From a virus: a stretch of DNA of 50,194 nucleotides. This document shows positions 1-8,576 of this stretch, piece by piece (the first letter of the stretch is position 1; each line of letters starts with the position of its first letter). Both the position numbers and the translations under genes were made by a program. The stretch lies in IMG/VR virus record IMGVR_UViG_3300024327_000008, positions 1 through 50,194 of that record, one strand, 5' to 3'. Below the pieces are notes generated by a model, which did no database searches, had not been told where the DNA came from, and saw only the letters and a list, made by a program, of their open reading frames with translations.

Positions 1-202
1 TATTTATAATTGAGTCGACCTGACCCATATTGTAATACGTTGATAAATCAGTTGGAGGACTTAACGTTACAATGTTAGAGTCCGTTTGTGATTTCGTATA
101 GTAATCACTTAAATCTGTTGGCGGAGATAGTTCTACTACCTTACCGTCGGTTTCTGACTTATTGTAAAAGTCAAATTCTGCTAATTGTCTTATTCTACTC
201 AT
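1..202 (-). CDS. Tail fibre protein, N-terminal part (runs off the window)
   Basis: Only the first 67 codons are present; the gene continues beyond base 1. The ATG at 202-200 overlaps the stop of the preceding gene as TAATG, so translation is probably coupled. After a short lead (MSRIRQLAEF) the protein contains a 23-residue unit twice, each with LSPPTDLS followed by YY and a Q-x-D-S motif. YYTKSQTDS-type segments are familiar from the shafts of phage tail fibres. Its place at the end of a long fibre array supports a fibre or fibre-tip role. The C-terminal receptor-binding part is not visible, so specificity cannot be guessed. Confidence 0.75.
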   Translation of the reverse strand, partial: MSRIRQLAEFDFYNKSETDGKVVELSPPTDLSDYYTKSQTDSNIVTLSPPTDLSTYYNMGQVDSIIN

Positions 203-480
203 TATATAGGCTTAGGATAAGCATCCTTAACTGCGTCTAAAGCATCATCAAGTGTTGTAGTACCGTTCTTTCTATCCCAGTAAGCCATATCAGCTTGCTC
301 TTCTAATGAAGGGTATTGTCTATCCCTTGTGTATTGATCAAGTTGCCATTCTAAAATGAGTCTTTGCTTTTCAGCCTCCAATTCAGAACTGGTCGCCTCA
401 ACACCCAAGTTCTGGGCTGCGACACCATCTGCGTCGAATGGACCTCCGTCTGGACCTGGCGCTGTTATTAGTTTTATCAT
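202..480 (-). CDS. Small fibre-assembly-chaperone-like protein
   Basis: A 92-residue protein starting at the ATG at 480, which overlaps the TAA of the upstream fibre gene. An in-frame start further upstream at 537 would run deep into that fibre gene and is rejected. The middle is an acidic helix (roughly residues 25-50). It is followed by a YPSLEEQADMAYWD segment and a C-terminal VKDAYPKP. Segments of this kind (R/Q-x-YPS-x-x-x-Q-x-D-M) are common in small phage proteins encoded directly after fibre genes, several of which are fibre-assembly chaperones. I infer that it helps fold or attach the fibre encoded at 480-1883. The family is recognised by motif only. Confidence 0.65.
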   Translation of the reverse strand: MIKLITAPGPDGGPFDADGVAAQNLGVEATSSELEAEKQRLILEWQLDQYTRDRQYPSLEEQADMAYWDRKNGTTTLDDALDAVKDAYPKPI

Positions 481-1883
481 TATCCTGCTCCTAAATATGT
501 AATTGTGATCATTGAATATGTGCCGCCATGGTGCCAAGTGTAACTATTGGTACTACCACTCTTGTAAACGCTAAAACCAACAAACTCCCCTGCCGTAAAT
601 TTATGAGCAAGGCTGAAGTTATGATCCATCCATTGTGTTCCGTAAGTGTGAGTATGGTGATATACCGCACCATTAATTCTATGATGGGCATAGTATCTAT
701 CGTTGTCGTGTGACATAGCGAAGTAATCTATCGAATATACTCCAGGAACATCAAATGTAACCGTATTTCCTGATACTGTTATGTAATTGGTATCAGGAGG
801 GGTTTCGAACCAATTCAATGTAATATCTGTCCAGACATTCGAACTTTGATTACTCGAGTTGTTATACCCCGCCATAACAACTTTTGGAGAATAATCTGTA
901 AATATAGCATCAGTCTCAGCCTTAGTATATCTATTACCCAAAGCTGTAGTTGTTGTAGATGCATAATTAGCATCATCTCCAAGAGCAGCAGCCAATTCAT
1001 TCAATGTATTTAGGTTAGCAGGGGCGGTATCAATAACAGCATTAACCGCGGTCGTTGCAGCACTTGAAGCACTTGAAGCACTTGAAGCTGCAGCACTAGC
1101 AGAACTTGATGCTTCACTAGCTTTAGTAGTTGATATACCTGCTTGGGTTGCAGCAGTATTGGCTGAAGCAGATGCTTCACTAGCTTTAGTGGTTGCAGTA
1201 CTTGCAGAAGATGCCGAAGCACTTGCCGAAGCACTTGATTCAGATGCCTTAGTGGTTGCAACACCTTCAGAGGCACTAGCAGCATTCTTACTTGCCAATG
1301 CATTATTTTCACTTACGCCTGCTGCAGTATTTTCAATTGCAGCTTTTGCACTCCAATGTTTAGCACTATATTTACCAGTTTCAACCGAAGTATCTTCAGC
1401 AGCATCTGCCCATTGACCAGCTTTAGTCTTATGTGAATTAGCAGCTGCAGCACTTGTTGCAGCATTCACCTCTGCAGTTTCAGATAATCCTTGGGCAACA
1501 ACAGAAGCATTCTTAGCCGTAATAGAATCACTTCTATTAGTTGAAGCAGATACATCCGCTGCAATTGAAGCATCTCTTGCCGCTTCAGCAGATGTCTGTG
1601 CTGCACTTGCCGCTGACTGAGCCGCTAATGCATCTGATTTAGCTGTTTGAGCATCAACCTTTGCAGTAGATGCCACATCTCTTGCAGTCTCTGCTAAGCT
1701 CTGTGCTGTTTGTGCCGATGTTTCAGCAATCTCTGCATTAGTCTTAGCTGTTTCAGCCGCTACCTGTGCTGAGTTAGCTTGGGTAATCTTACCATCCATA
1801 TCGGTAATTCTACCCGATACCGTATTAGTTAATCCCGTTGTTTGGGTAACTAAAGCATCTAAGGATTCTTGAATTGTAGGCAT
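480..1883 (-). CDS. Tail fibre: long coiled-coil shaft with C1q-like tip
   Basis: A 467-residue fibre. Residues about 10-290 are almost entirely Ala/Ser/Thr-rich heptads (SAxxAxxSAxxA), as in a trimeric coiled-coil shaft. A TLNELAAALGDDANY module follows, shared with other fibres here, and then a YTKAETD segment. The last ~130 residues are a beta-rich domain with a VTFDVPGVYSIDYFA segment, an FTAGEFVGFSVYKSG segment and an ending ITITYLG. This spacing resembles C1q/TNF-like jelly rolls, which trimerise and bind ligands; I infer a receptor-binding tip. AAAAAGGAGAA precedes the ATG at 1883. It lies directly after a short fibre-base gene and before a chaperone-like gene. The repeated codons give long open frames in other phases that are not genes. 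Confidence 0.8.
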   Translation of the reverse strand: MPTIQESLDALVTQTTGLTNTVSGRITDMDGKITQANSAQVAAETAKTNAEIAETSAQTAQSLAETARDVASTAKVDAQTAKSDALAAQSAASAAQTSAEAARDASIAADVSASTNRSDSITAKNASVVAQGLSETAEVNAATSAAAANSHKTKAGQWADAAEDTSVETGKYSAKHWSAKAAIENTAAGVSENNALASKNAASASEGVATTKASESSASASASASSASTATTKASEASASANTAATQAGISTTKASEASSSASAAASSASSASSAATTAVNAVIDTAPANLNTLNELAAALGDDANYASTTTTALGNRYTKAETDAIFTDYSPKVVMAGYNNSSNQSSNVWTDITLNWFETPPDTNYITVSGNTVTFDVPGVYSIDYFAMSHDNDRYYAHHRINGAVYHHTHTYGTQWMDHNFSLAHKFTAGEFVGFSVYKSGSTNSYTWHHGGTYSMITITYLGAG

Positions 1884-1898
1884 ATAATGTTCTCCTTT

Positions 1899-2360
1899 TT
1901 ATACGTGTTCTGTTATGTATTTGTCTTGCAAGTCAATGATAGACGCTGCCGTATTCATTGCTTGTATGTTTAAATTTGTGGCGTAATCTGGATCGTCGCC
2001 AAGGGAGTCAGCAATTTCTGCTAGTGTATCCATTGAGGCAGGAGCATTTCCGACTAATGCTGATATTTTAGAGTCAATAAAGGCTCCGATATTTGCCGTA
2101 TGTGTGGTACCATCTGAAGTATTAACAGTTAGGTCTCCCGAGGTCCCATTAAAGTTTATATTGTCAACTCCAGCAACTGCTGTAGTTGATATCGCTGTGA
2201 TCTTACCTTGGCGATTAACTGTAAGGACCGGTACAAGAGATGAAGAACCAAACGATTTGGTTTCTACGTCACCTGCATGGGCAACTAATTCTTTTACATT
2301 ACCTTCTTTGACCTTACCGTCAGATCCAAGTAGTTGGGAAAATAGTCTTGACTTACTCAT
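1899..2360 (-). CDS. Short fibre or fibre-base protein
   Basis: A 153-residue protein with an AAAGGAGA ribosome site before the ATG at 2360. The N-terminus (MSKSRLFSQLL, then DGKVKEGNVKELVAHAG) resembles the virion-anchoring ends of phage fibres. A beta-rich middle follows. The C-terminus carries the PASMDTLAEIADSLGDDPDYATN module that other fibres here carry in mid-protein. It then stops after YITEHV, only 15 bases before the next fibre gene. It looks like the proximal half of a fibre whose distal half is the 480-1883 product. Whether the two were once a single gene or assemble as separate subunits cannot be decided from the sequence. Confidence 0.7.
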   Translation of the reverse strand: MSKSRLFSQLLGSDGKVKEGNVKELVAHAGDVETKSFGSSSLVPVLTVNRQGKITAISTTAVAGVDNINFNGTSGDLTVNTSDGTTHTANIGAFIDSKISALVGNAPASMDTLAEIADSLGDDPDYATNLNIQAMNTAASIIDLQDKYITEHV

Positions 2361-2440
2361 CTATTGTTGTCTCCTTTCTTTATACAGTTATTTATAATGA
2401 TTTGAATTTGAATAGGGTATTTCACCCTCTTATGTTTTTC
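2361..2440 (-). promoter_or_regulatory. Intergenic leader with TATAAATA motif and small hairpin
   Basis: This 80-base gap lies between the halogenase stop and the next fibre gene. On the minus strand it holds a hairpin with arms AGGGT/ACCCT (2414-2428) that has no following T-run. It also holds TATAAATA (2389-2396), which matches the T4-type late promoter core, and then an AAAGGAGA ribosome site. No gp55-type sigma factor gene is visible here, so promoter function is unproven. It could equally be AT-rich leader sequence. Confidence 0.3.
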
Positions 2441-3793
2441 TTACCCTTTAAATCTTTTTAATGAGTTGCTCGCTTTGTTTTTATCAATGTGACCTAGTCC
2501 TGCCAAAATCCAATTCCACAACATGACACCTGAACACCCAAAATAATGCTCTAAAGTTAGGGCTGATGGAACAGATGTTTTGCTAATAGACAACATATAT
2601 TTAACTGTTTTTGTCCAAGTATCTCCGCTATTCACATGCCTCCAAAACTCTGTGTCATCTCTACCACCTGTGTAATGTACTACAAGAAAATCTCTAATGT
2701 CATCGTACAACTTTATCATTTCTTTGTTATAGTGATTGATTCTATATTGATTACATGTTTCTTTCTTGGTTTCTTGTAAGTGTTCCATAACAAAAGACAT
2801 TGCTTGGATGATAGTTGTATGTATAGATGTAGCTTCTAAAGGCTCTGCAAATGCGGCTGACAATCCTAAAGCTAGGCAGTTATTTTTCCATAAAACTTCT
2901 GAACGCCCTGAAGTGAACTTGAATTTTCTAAGAATTTCTACGTCACCAAACTTTGCTCTCAATTCCTCTTCAGCTTTAGCATCTGTTATAAACTTAGAGG
3001 AGTAAACATAACCACACCCAAATCTTTCTGTAGTTGGTATTTTCCAACACCACCCTGAATCCATTGCGGTGGCAGTTGTAACAGGCTCATAGTCGTCTGT
3101 AAGTGGCATCTGAAATGCTATTGCGCTATCAACAGGTAAGTTTTTCTCGTAAGACTCCCACTGAATATCCATAGCCCCACACAATACCCTTTTAAACCCA
3201 CTACAGTCTATAAAAAAATCACCTTCATGGGTGTTGTTGTCAGTATCTAATAAACTTATAATTTCACCGTTATCAGTTTTAACCCCATAAATCTCAGCAT
3301 CTATTACTTTAACACCTGCTTTTATAGCATGTTTTGCGAAAAATTCCCCAACTTTAAAAGCATCAAAGTGGTAGCTCACGTTAATAGGCTCTTTTGCTTC
3401 GTATTTCCTACCTATTTCAGATGCTAGATGGAATTTGTCACCATTTACTATTAGGTTCTCACAGAACTCTGTATCAGGGGATAATCCCGAAGTTGATGAG
3501 CCATCTAGTGGAGCAAAGTAAGAAGACCCGTCACCCGTCCAATTAACGTGTTTTATGCCCATCTTTGGTGTTACGTTGCAATATTCTATAAACTCCTTTA
3601 TGTCGATACCTATGTCAAACCATGTGCCCGATACAAAGTCATGCAACATCTGTGTTGCCCCCTCACCCGCACCAACAATGCCTATCTTCTTAGACTCTAT
3701 CAGAGTCACATTATGAGTTGAACCTTGGGTCTTTATAATAGACAAAGCCATTAGCCAACCCGCTGTTCCACCACCAACAATAACTATGTTCAT
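2441..3793 (-). CDS. FAD-dependent tryptophan-halogenase family protein
   Basis: A 450-residue flavin-dependent halogenase of the tryptophan halogenase (PrnA-like) family. These enzymes use FADH2, O2 and halide to make HOX, which is relayed to an active-site lysine and used to halogenate an electron-rich substrate. The sequence shows the FAD-binding GGGTAGW at residues 7-13, IGIVGAGEGAT at 37-47, the lysine motif IKHVNW with K81 (equivalent to PrnA K79), the family signature WCWKIP at 248-253, and EPLEATSI with E320 (equivalent to PrnA E346). No essential residue is missing and the frame is intact. Length is somewhat below the ~500-540 of classical tryptophan halogenases. A characterised cyanophage enzyme of this family, VirX1, prefers iodide. 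Substrate and halide here are unknown. No flavin reductase gene is visible, so the host would have to supply FADH2. The ATG lies just after the stop of a fibre-chaperone-like gene, inside the fibre array. Confidence 0.93.
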   Translation of the reverse strand: MNIVIVGGGTAGWLMALSIIKTQGSTHNVTLIESKKIGIVGAGEGATQMLHDFVSGTWFDIGIDIKEFIEYCNVTPKMGIKHVNWTGDGSSYFAPLDGSSTSGLSPDTEFCENLIVNGDKFHLASEIGRKYEAKEPINVSYHFDAFKVGEFFAKHAIKAGVKVIDAEIYGVKTDNGEIISLLDTDNNTHEGDFFIDCSGFKRVLCGAMDIQWESYEKNLPVDSAIAFQMPLTDDYEPVTTATAMDSGWCWKIPTTERFGCGYVYSSKFITDAKAEEELRAKFGDVEILRKFKFTSGRSEVLWKNNCLALGLSAAFAEPLEATSIHTTIIQAMSFVMEHLQETKKETCNQYRINHYNKEMIKLYDDIRDFLVVHYTGGRDDTEFWRHVNSGDTWTKTVKYMLSISKTSVPSALTLEHYFGCSGVMLWNWILAGLGHIDKNKASNSLKRFKG

Positions 3794-3796
3794 AAG

Positions 3797-4195
3797 CTAA
3801 GTAAAAGTATCTTCTTCGACAGCCACAGCACCCTGTAGTGGGGTGTCTAACTTTGCTATAAGCTTAGGAAATTTCTCTTTAATACTAACCCTTTCTTCTT
3901 GAATTTCATCTATAGCCGTTGAAGATAATCCGTCTAATTCAACCAACTTCTCCCAAAGAGCAACCACCAAAGAATCGGTGCTTGGATAAACGGGCTTTCT
4001 ATTACGAGAATGTTCCGTTTTATAACTATTATCTACGATATCTTGGTATTGCGTCTCAATTTCTGCGTCTGTTGGCGCAATATCTTTGTCAATCCAAATA
4101 ACCTCAGAATAACTAATAGCAGCATCAGGTATCTCCCACGCTTTGTCTTTGTAGTTTTTTTCTAAAACAACTCTTACTTTTATAATATCCACCAT
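3797..4195 (-). CDS. Small fibre-associated protein, probable assembly chaperone
   Basis: A 132-residue protein preceded by AAAGGAAAT. The N-terminal half is a short beta-rich stretch (IIKVRVVLEK, then SYSEVIWIDKDIAP). The C-terminal half is helical, with a PVYPSTDSLVVALWEKLVE segment similar in style to YPS segments in small genes that follow phage fibre genes. It lies directly downstream of the 4210-6693 fibre and three bases upstream of the halogenase. By position and composition I infer a chaperone or connector for that fibre. I do not recognise a named family with confidence. Confidence 0.65.
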   Translation of the reverse strand: MVDIIKVRVVLEKNYKDKAWEIPDAAISYSEVIWIDKDIAPTDAEIETQYQDIVDNSYKTEHSRNRKPVYPSTDSLVVALWEKLVELDGLSSTAIDEIQEERVSIKEKFPKLIAKLDTPLQGAVAVEEDTFT

Positions 4196-4209
4196 AATAT
4201 TTCCTTTTT

Positions 4210-6693
4210 TTATCTAACCCAAAGTCTTCCCGGTAGTGTGTTGACAACAGCAGACGTGTTCCACTCTCCATACCCACAAGACCATGTCCGTGGGGCGTTT
4301 CCTGCGCAACCACCGAAACCAAAACCTGAGTCAGAGCCGCCGTTAGAGGCGTTACTCGCCCCAAATGTATAACCCCCTTCGTCCATCGCTGCGCCAACCC
4401 TTGCTCCTGCCCGACCCACTGAACTTAGCGATGCGTTATCGGTGGTGCTGTTGGTAGAGGTATTAGCAAAACAGTTTATACCATATTTCTGAATGTGTCT
4501 CTCATGGCCTGTCTGTAGAGAGAAACTTGAACCTGAGTATATAAAGCCACTATCTATATATTGTATACCTGTATATGTTGGGTTTGTTGAATTGCACCCT
4601 AGCCCACCAAAGGCAGCACTAGAATTGTTTTGCATGGCGTTGTACATGGTTCTACTTGTAGTGTACACCATAATACAAGGCACGGTTCCGTTCATATCTA
4701 ACAAGACTCTGTTAAAGCTGTAGTAGTTCCATGATTTATATTTAGCCCATGAGCCACCTGTTATATTGGAGTCTGTATCGTTATTTGTTGTACTATTAGT
4801 CCAATACGAAGAGCCTGATGGCATATCACCCCTAGCGTGTACTTTTAAAACTAAAATCCAATGACTACTCTCATGCCAATCAAACTTTGTGTAAGCCTGA
4901 TATGTATTAGTTCCGTCTGTGTACCAATACATACCATTACTAGCAGATGAATTGTCTGCCCTAACATCTGCAGGGGTTGATGCAGGAGACCCTGAAGTTG
5001 TTCCCCTAGGTACGATAACAATACTCCACGAATACGCTTGGTCAGCAGTATCACCGTCTGTATCTGTAGCTCTAATAGTGAATGAATATGCTGTTGTACT
5101 TGCTACTTGACCCATAGTTCCTGAAATAACACCTGTTGAGGTATTAAGACTTAAACCTGAAGGTAAAGTACCACTTGCCAAGCTGTAAGCTGAGAAAGTA
5201 GAACCTGCAGTAAATGTAAAGTTTGTATCTACATCGTAAGACGCGGATGAACCTTCATTTACTGCTGAGATTGTTACTGTGCCACCTGTTGTAGTTGCAG
5301 CGACTGTGTTAATTGTTTGTTGGTAATTCTGAGTAGCTGTGCCACCTGAAGTATCAGTAGCTTTAATAGTCCAAGTATAATTAGTGTTACTTGATACATT
5401 TCCAGCGGTGCCTGTCAATGCTGAATTGCCTAGACTAGGTAACACACAGCCTGTAGGCATAGTTCCTAATACTAAGGTGTATGTTAATTGAGCATCAGTA
5501 TCTACATCATCTGTAAAATCAATACCTAGATTATATGAGAACGTACCACCTTCAGATAAAGCACCAATAGTTACTGTGCCACCTGTTGTAGCAGGATTTG
5601 CATTAGATACTAAGTTCCACTGGGTACCATTACTAATATAGAAAATATCATTATCAGACTTATAAAATAAAGAACCTTCAGGAGATACTGGGCTAGGTAG
5701 CGTAGTACCTACTACAACAGCATCAATACCAGTCAAAGCACTACCATCAATTGCAGGTAAAGCACCTGTCAGCATTGAAGCTGGGTGAGTCGCTGGATGT
5801 GTATAGTTGTTAGCACTTGTAGCTATGCCATCTAACTTAGTATTATCAGCAGTAGTAAAATTAACCTGAGTTAACCCACCATCGCCAACTGAATATGTAG
5901 TGTTAGTATCAGTAAACAAAGCTCCAACAGGAACTGCTGTTTCAACTAAAGGATGTGCAACATTAGATACTTTAGCATCATTCAATAGAACTCTAGTGTT
6001 TAATGCCTTACCTTGTGCTGCACTTAACGCCTCTGTTGTACTTGTACTTGTTAAAGTATTATTAACCGTTACTGTTGTGTCATCTAAAAATGCACTCATG
6101 TTAACATCAAATGATGTAGCATCACTTCGTGTAAATGTAGCAACACCGGTTGATCCGTTTAATGAACCAGAAGCAATATAAGCCGCATTGGTATCATCAA
6201 GGTATAAACTTAAATCAATATTAGTTGCCAAGCCATCTTCATCTGTATATGTTAATATGTTAGCAGCAACTGATAATGTTGTGGTAGTATCTGTATCTGT
6301 TGGTATTACCCAAGTGTTATCCCCTCTTAAGAATGTAGAGGTATTTGGTGTACCAGTAGCACTTAGTTGGGTAATACCAACTGTGTCATCACTAGGTATA
6401 CCAATATCTACATTCTGACCTTGGAATACACACCAGAAGGTTGATCCGGTTGCAGGAGCTGATGAGAATACAATGTTTGATCCTGAGACTAAGAAGCCTT
6501 CAGTACCTGTGTCATCAGGTTCTTGTAATACACCGTTAATGCTTACTAATAACTGTCCTGACTTAGCGGGGTTAATAGTTTGTGTTGCCGCTGTTAAAGC
6601 AAATGTTGTTAGTACACCGTTGAAGGAAGCACTTATGTCATCAACGATTTGATAATTACCAATGTTAGCTGGACTGTTTCCTATGTAAGGCAT
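4210..6693 (-). CDS. Large tail fibre with He_PIG repeats and fibrinogen-like tip
   Basis: An 827-residue fibre. The start is the ATG at 6693, which overlaps the preceding TAA and has CAGGAGAAG nine bases upstream; a longer frame from 6723 lacks this. The N-terminus MPYIGNSPAN is a fibre-base motif, also seen in altered form in the 8942-11815 product. A shaft follows, with DTNAAYIASGSLNGSTG, TSTSTTEALSA and NVAHPLVETAVPVGA segments, which are repeated in the 12145-14412 fibre. Two Ig-like repeats of He_PIG type come next (LPSGLSLNTSTGVISGT; IRATDTDGD). The last ~200 residues are Trp- and Gly-rich (FDWHESSHWILVLKV, KSWNYYSFNRVLLDM, GFGFGGCAG, final GRLWVR). They recall fibrinogen-related or intelectin-type lectin domains; that part is a tentative inference. 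Confidence 0.85.
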   Translation of the reverse strand: MPYIGNSPANIGNYQIVDDISASFNGVLTTFALTAATQTINPAKSGQLLVSINGVLQEPDDTGTEGFLVSGSNIVFSSAPATGSTFWCVFQGQNVDIGIPSDDTVGITQLSATGTPNTSTFLRGDNTWVIPTDTDTTTTLSVAANILTYTDEDGLATNIDLSLYLDDTNAAYIASGSLNGSTGVATFTRSDATSFDVNMSAFLDDTTVTVNNTLTSTSTTEALSAAQGKALNTRVLLNDAKVSNVAHPLVETAVPVGALFTDTNTTYSVGDGGLTQVNFTTADNTKLDGIATSANNYTHPATHPASMLTGALPAIDGSALTGIDAVVVGTTLPSPVSPEGSLFYKSDNDIFYISNGTQWNLVSNANPATTGGTVTIGALSEGGTFSYNLGIDFTDDVDTDAQLTYTLVLGTMPTGCVLPSLGNSALTGTAGNVSSNTNYTWTIKATDTSGGTATQNYQQTINTVAATTTGGTVTISAVNEGSSASYDVDTNFTFTAGSTFSAYSLASGTLPSGLSLNTSTGVISGTMGQVASTTAYSFTIRATDTDGDTADQAYSWSIVIVPRGTTSGSPASTPADVRADNSSASNGMYWYTDGTNTYQAYTKFDWHESSHWILVLKVHARGDMPSGSSYWTNSTTNNDTDSNITGGSWAKYKSWNYYSFNRVLLDMNGTVPCIMVYTTSRTMYNAMQNNSSAAFGGLGCNSTNPTYTGIQYIDSGFIYSGSSFSLQTGHERHIQKYGINCFANTSTNSTTDNASLSSVGRAGARVGAAMDEGGYTFGASNASNGGSDSGFGFGGCAGNAPRTWSCGYGEWNTSAVVNTLPGRLWVR

Positions 6694-7046
6694 TAGATTG
6701 CTTCTCCTGGTTTTATTGGCCAAATTACACTGAGAGGGTCAGTTTGTGTTGTTACATCACGCAATCCCTGTCTGTATATCTGATATTCTAATTTAATGTT
6801 GTCAGGAACATCAGCACCTTGAGTCCAATCAGACTCTTTTAATTTCAAATCTCTTTCATACCGGACATTATTCCAGTTTCCCTCTAATACAGCCGTTATG
6901 GCTTCTGCGTCTGACATGCCTAGAAATTCTTTCAGTGTTTGACCATAACCATCAATAGGGTTTCCCTCTGGGTCAAATTCAGGACATGGTATTAGCAAGT
7001 TAGGATTAAATGTGAATTTTTCGTTATTGTATATAAAATAAAACAT
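6693..7046 (-). CDS. Tail fibre assembly chaperone (Phage_tail_APC type)
   Basis: A 117-residue protein. Its C-terminal half has the hallmark order of the Phage_tail_APC family: RYERDLKLKESDWTQGAD, then LEYQIYRQGLRDVT, then a proline-rich end (VIWPIKPGE). Proteins of this family are encoded beside fibre genes and assist fibre folding or assembly. The N-terminal half (MFYFIYNNEKFTFNP) is not recognised. It sits between two fibre genes, 11 bases after one and overlapping the next by one base. It may serve either, though the fibre upstream (7058-8554) is the usual partner in such pairs. Confidence 0.75.
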   Translation of the reverse strand: MFYFIYNNEKFTFNPNLLIPCPEFDPEGNPIDGYGQTLKEFLGMSDAEAITAVLEGNWNNVRYERDLKLKESDWTQGADVPDNIKLEYQIYRQGLRDVTTQTDPLSVIWPIKPGEAI

Positions 7047-7057
7047 ATTAGACTCCT

Positions 7058-8554
7058 TTAGTATGTATATAAACTAGTCATATACATATTTGGTAAGTAA
7101 TTGTGTGCTGTTTGATCTAGATCTACTCTTACTCCTATACTATTACCGTAAGTATTAGATTTACGTATCTTCAAGACATGCCAGTTATTAGTTGAGTCCC
7201 ATGCCCACGGAGTTACTGCAAAGGAACTTGTACCCGTGTTATTCACCCCATCTAGTGACCATGTTTCTCCATAATTGCCTGCACCATTGTGGTTATAAGT
7301 AAATTCATATTTTTTGCGGCCAGCTTGATTCTGGTGAGAGTAAGCAGCACTTAGTATTATAGTACCACTCGTCCAAAAACTATTAGCAGGCATAATTATG
7401 TCAACTCCCTGATTGCCAATTCCATTGGTGAAATATGGGCTTTGGAAATATCTACTGCCAGATTCGGAATAGCCGCCGGTACCCATTGTTATATAGGGGG
7501 TGGCGTGCCTCATTCCAATACCGGAAGAAATATCCAATTGAGAAGATGAATTTCCACTAAATGAATTAGCAGTAACACTACCAGTAACATCAATACCAGT
7601 AGAGGTTGTTTCAAACTTTGTAGAATTATCGTGTCTTAGCTGGACTGAACCATTAGTATTAAAGTTAGCCATCGTTTTAGTTTCAGCGTGATTTCTTATC
7701 ATTACCCCAGTACCATCAGACGTTAAGACTAAATTACCTTGTGCTATATCTTTAATCAGACTATCAGTACCATCGTGATATATCTGTAAATCATCACTAG
7801 CACCAAACTTAGCCTTGACGTTATCACCTAGTGATACATCGCCAGTCATAGTGCCACCTGCTTTAGGTAATGCTGCATTAGCTGTAGCACCTTGAGCAGC
7901 AGTAGCATAATCAGTAGAATCAAAAGCTTTTACTTGAGTTAGATTAGTTACCTCAGAGTCCATCAAAGCACCTGCTGCAGTTACATTAGTTGTATCAGTA
8001 ACATTAGCACCAGCTTCAATACCGTCTAACTTAGTATTATCAGCAGTAGTAAAGTTCTTTTGAGTTAACCCACCATCTCCAACTGAATATGTAGTATTAG
8101 TATCTGTAAACAAAGCACCAGAAGGAACATTGGTTAAAACTTGTGAATCATCAACCTTACCTGCTAACGCAGTGGTCACTGTCGCTGCATAATTAGCATC
8201 ATCACCTAAGGCTGCTGCTAACTCGGTTAATGTATCTAAAGCTGCTGGGGCTGCTCCAATAACATTTGTAATCTGAGTATTAACATATGTTTCAGTTGTC
8301 TTACCATCAAGTAAACCTTGAAGACCTGTTACTTCTGAAACTGTATGAGCACTTGGGTGGGAATAGTTATTAGCATTATCAGCAACACCATCTAATTTAT
8401 TCTTATCAGCAGGGATCATTAAACCAGAAGCAATTGAAGATGCACCAGGAGTTGCCGCTAGTTTATCCTGTGATATGCTAGTGGTTGCACTGATGTCTTC
8501 ATTAGTGATAGTACCATCTTTGATACCACCAGTTGTTACTTTAGTTAATGCCAT
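7058..8554 (-). CDS. Tail fibre protein
   Basis: A 498-residue fibre with AAGGAGTAAA before the ATG at 8554. The N-terminus (MALTKVTTGGIKDGTIT, then ISQDKLA) is a form common in marine phage fibres. The shaft contains NNYSHPSAHTVSEVTGLQGLLDGK, TLTELAAALGDDANYA, a VLTNVPSGALFTDTNTTYS segment and a DDLQIYHDGTDSLI segment, typical of exchangeable fibre modules. The C-terminal ~160 residues (from about GIGMRHATPYITMG) form a Gly/Tyr/Asn-rich beta domain I cannot assign; it is the likely receptor-binding end. A chaperone of Phage_tail_APC type follows at once. Confidence 0.82.
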   Translation of the reverse strand: MALTKVTTGGIKDGTITNEDISATTSISQDKLAATPGASSIASGLMIPADKNKLDGVADNANNYSHPSAHTVSEVTGLQGLLDGKTTETYVNTQITNVIGAAPAALDTLTELAAALGDDANYAATVTTALAGKVDDSQVLTNVPSGALFTDTNTTYSVGDGGLTQKNFTTADNTKLDGIEAGANVTDTTNVTAAGALMDSEVTNLTQVKAFDSTDYATAAQGATANAALPKAGGTMTGDVSLGDNVKAKFGASDDLQIYHDGTDSLIKDIAQGNLVLTSDGTGVMIRNHAETKTMANFNTNGSVQLRHDNSTKFETTSTGIDVTGSVTANSFSGNSSSQLDISSGIGMRHATPYITMGTGGYSESGSRYFQSPYFTNGIGNQGVDIIMPANSFWTSGTIILSAAYSHQNQAGRKKYEFTYNHNGAGNYGETWSLDGVNNTGTSSFAVTPWAWDSTNNWHVLKIRKSNTYGNSIGVRVDLDQTAHNYLPNMYMTSLYTY

Positions 8555-8576
8555 TGGGGTTTACTCCTTATTGATC

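Noticed and set aside
1-8. TATAAATA at the window edge as a late promoter
   Set aside because: It lies within the coding frame of a fibre. A further copy at 42407-42414 is also within coding sequence, so these are taken as chance.
1010-1312. Minus-strand frame rich in Leu/Gln/Val inside the coiled-coil fibre
   Set aside because: It is an out-of-frame reading of repeated Ala/Ser codons, with no recognisable family.
2414-2428. Hairpin after the halogenase gene as a terminator
   Set aside because: The stem has only five pairs and no T-run follows on the minus strand.
6694-6723. Ten-residue longer start of the fibre at 4210-6693
   Set aside because: It would overlap the upstream gene without a ribosome site. 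The ATG at 6693 has CAGGAGAAG and the fibre-base motif MPYIGN.
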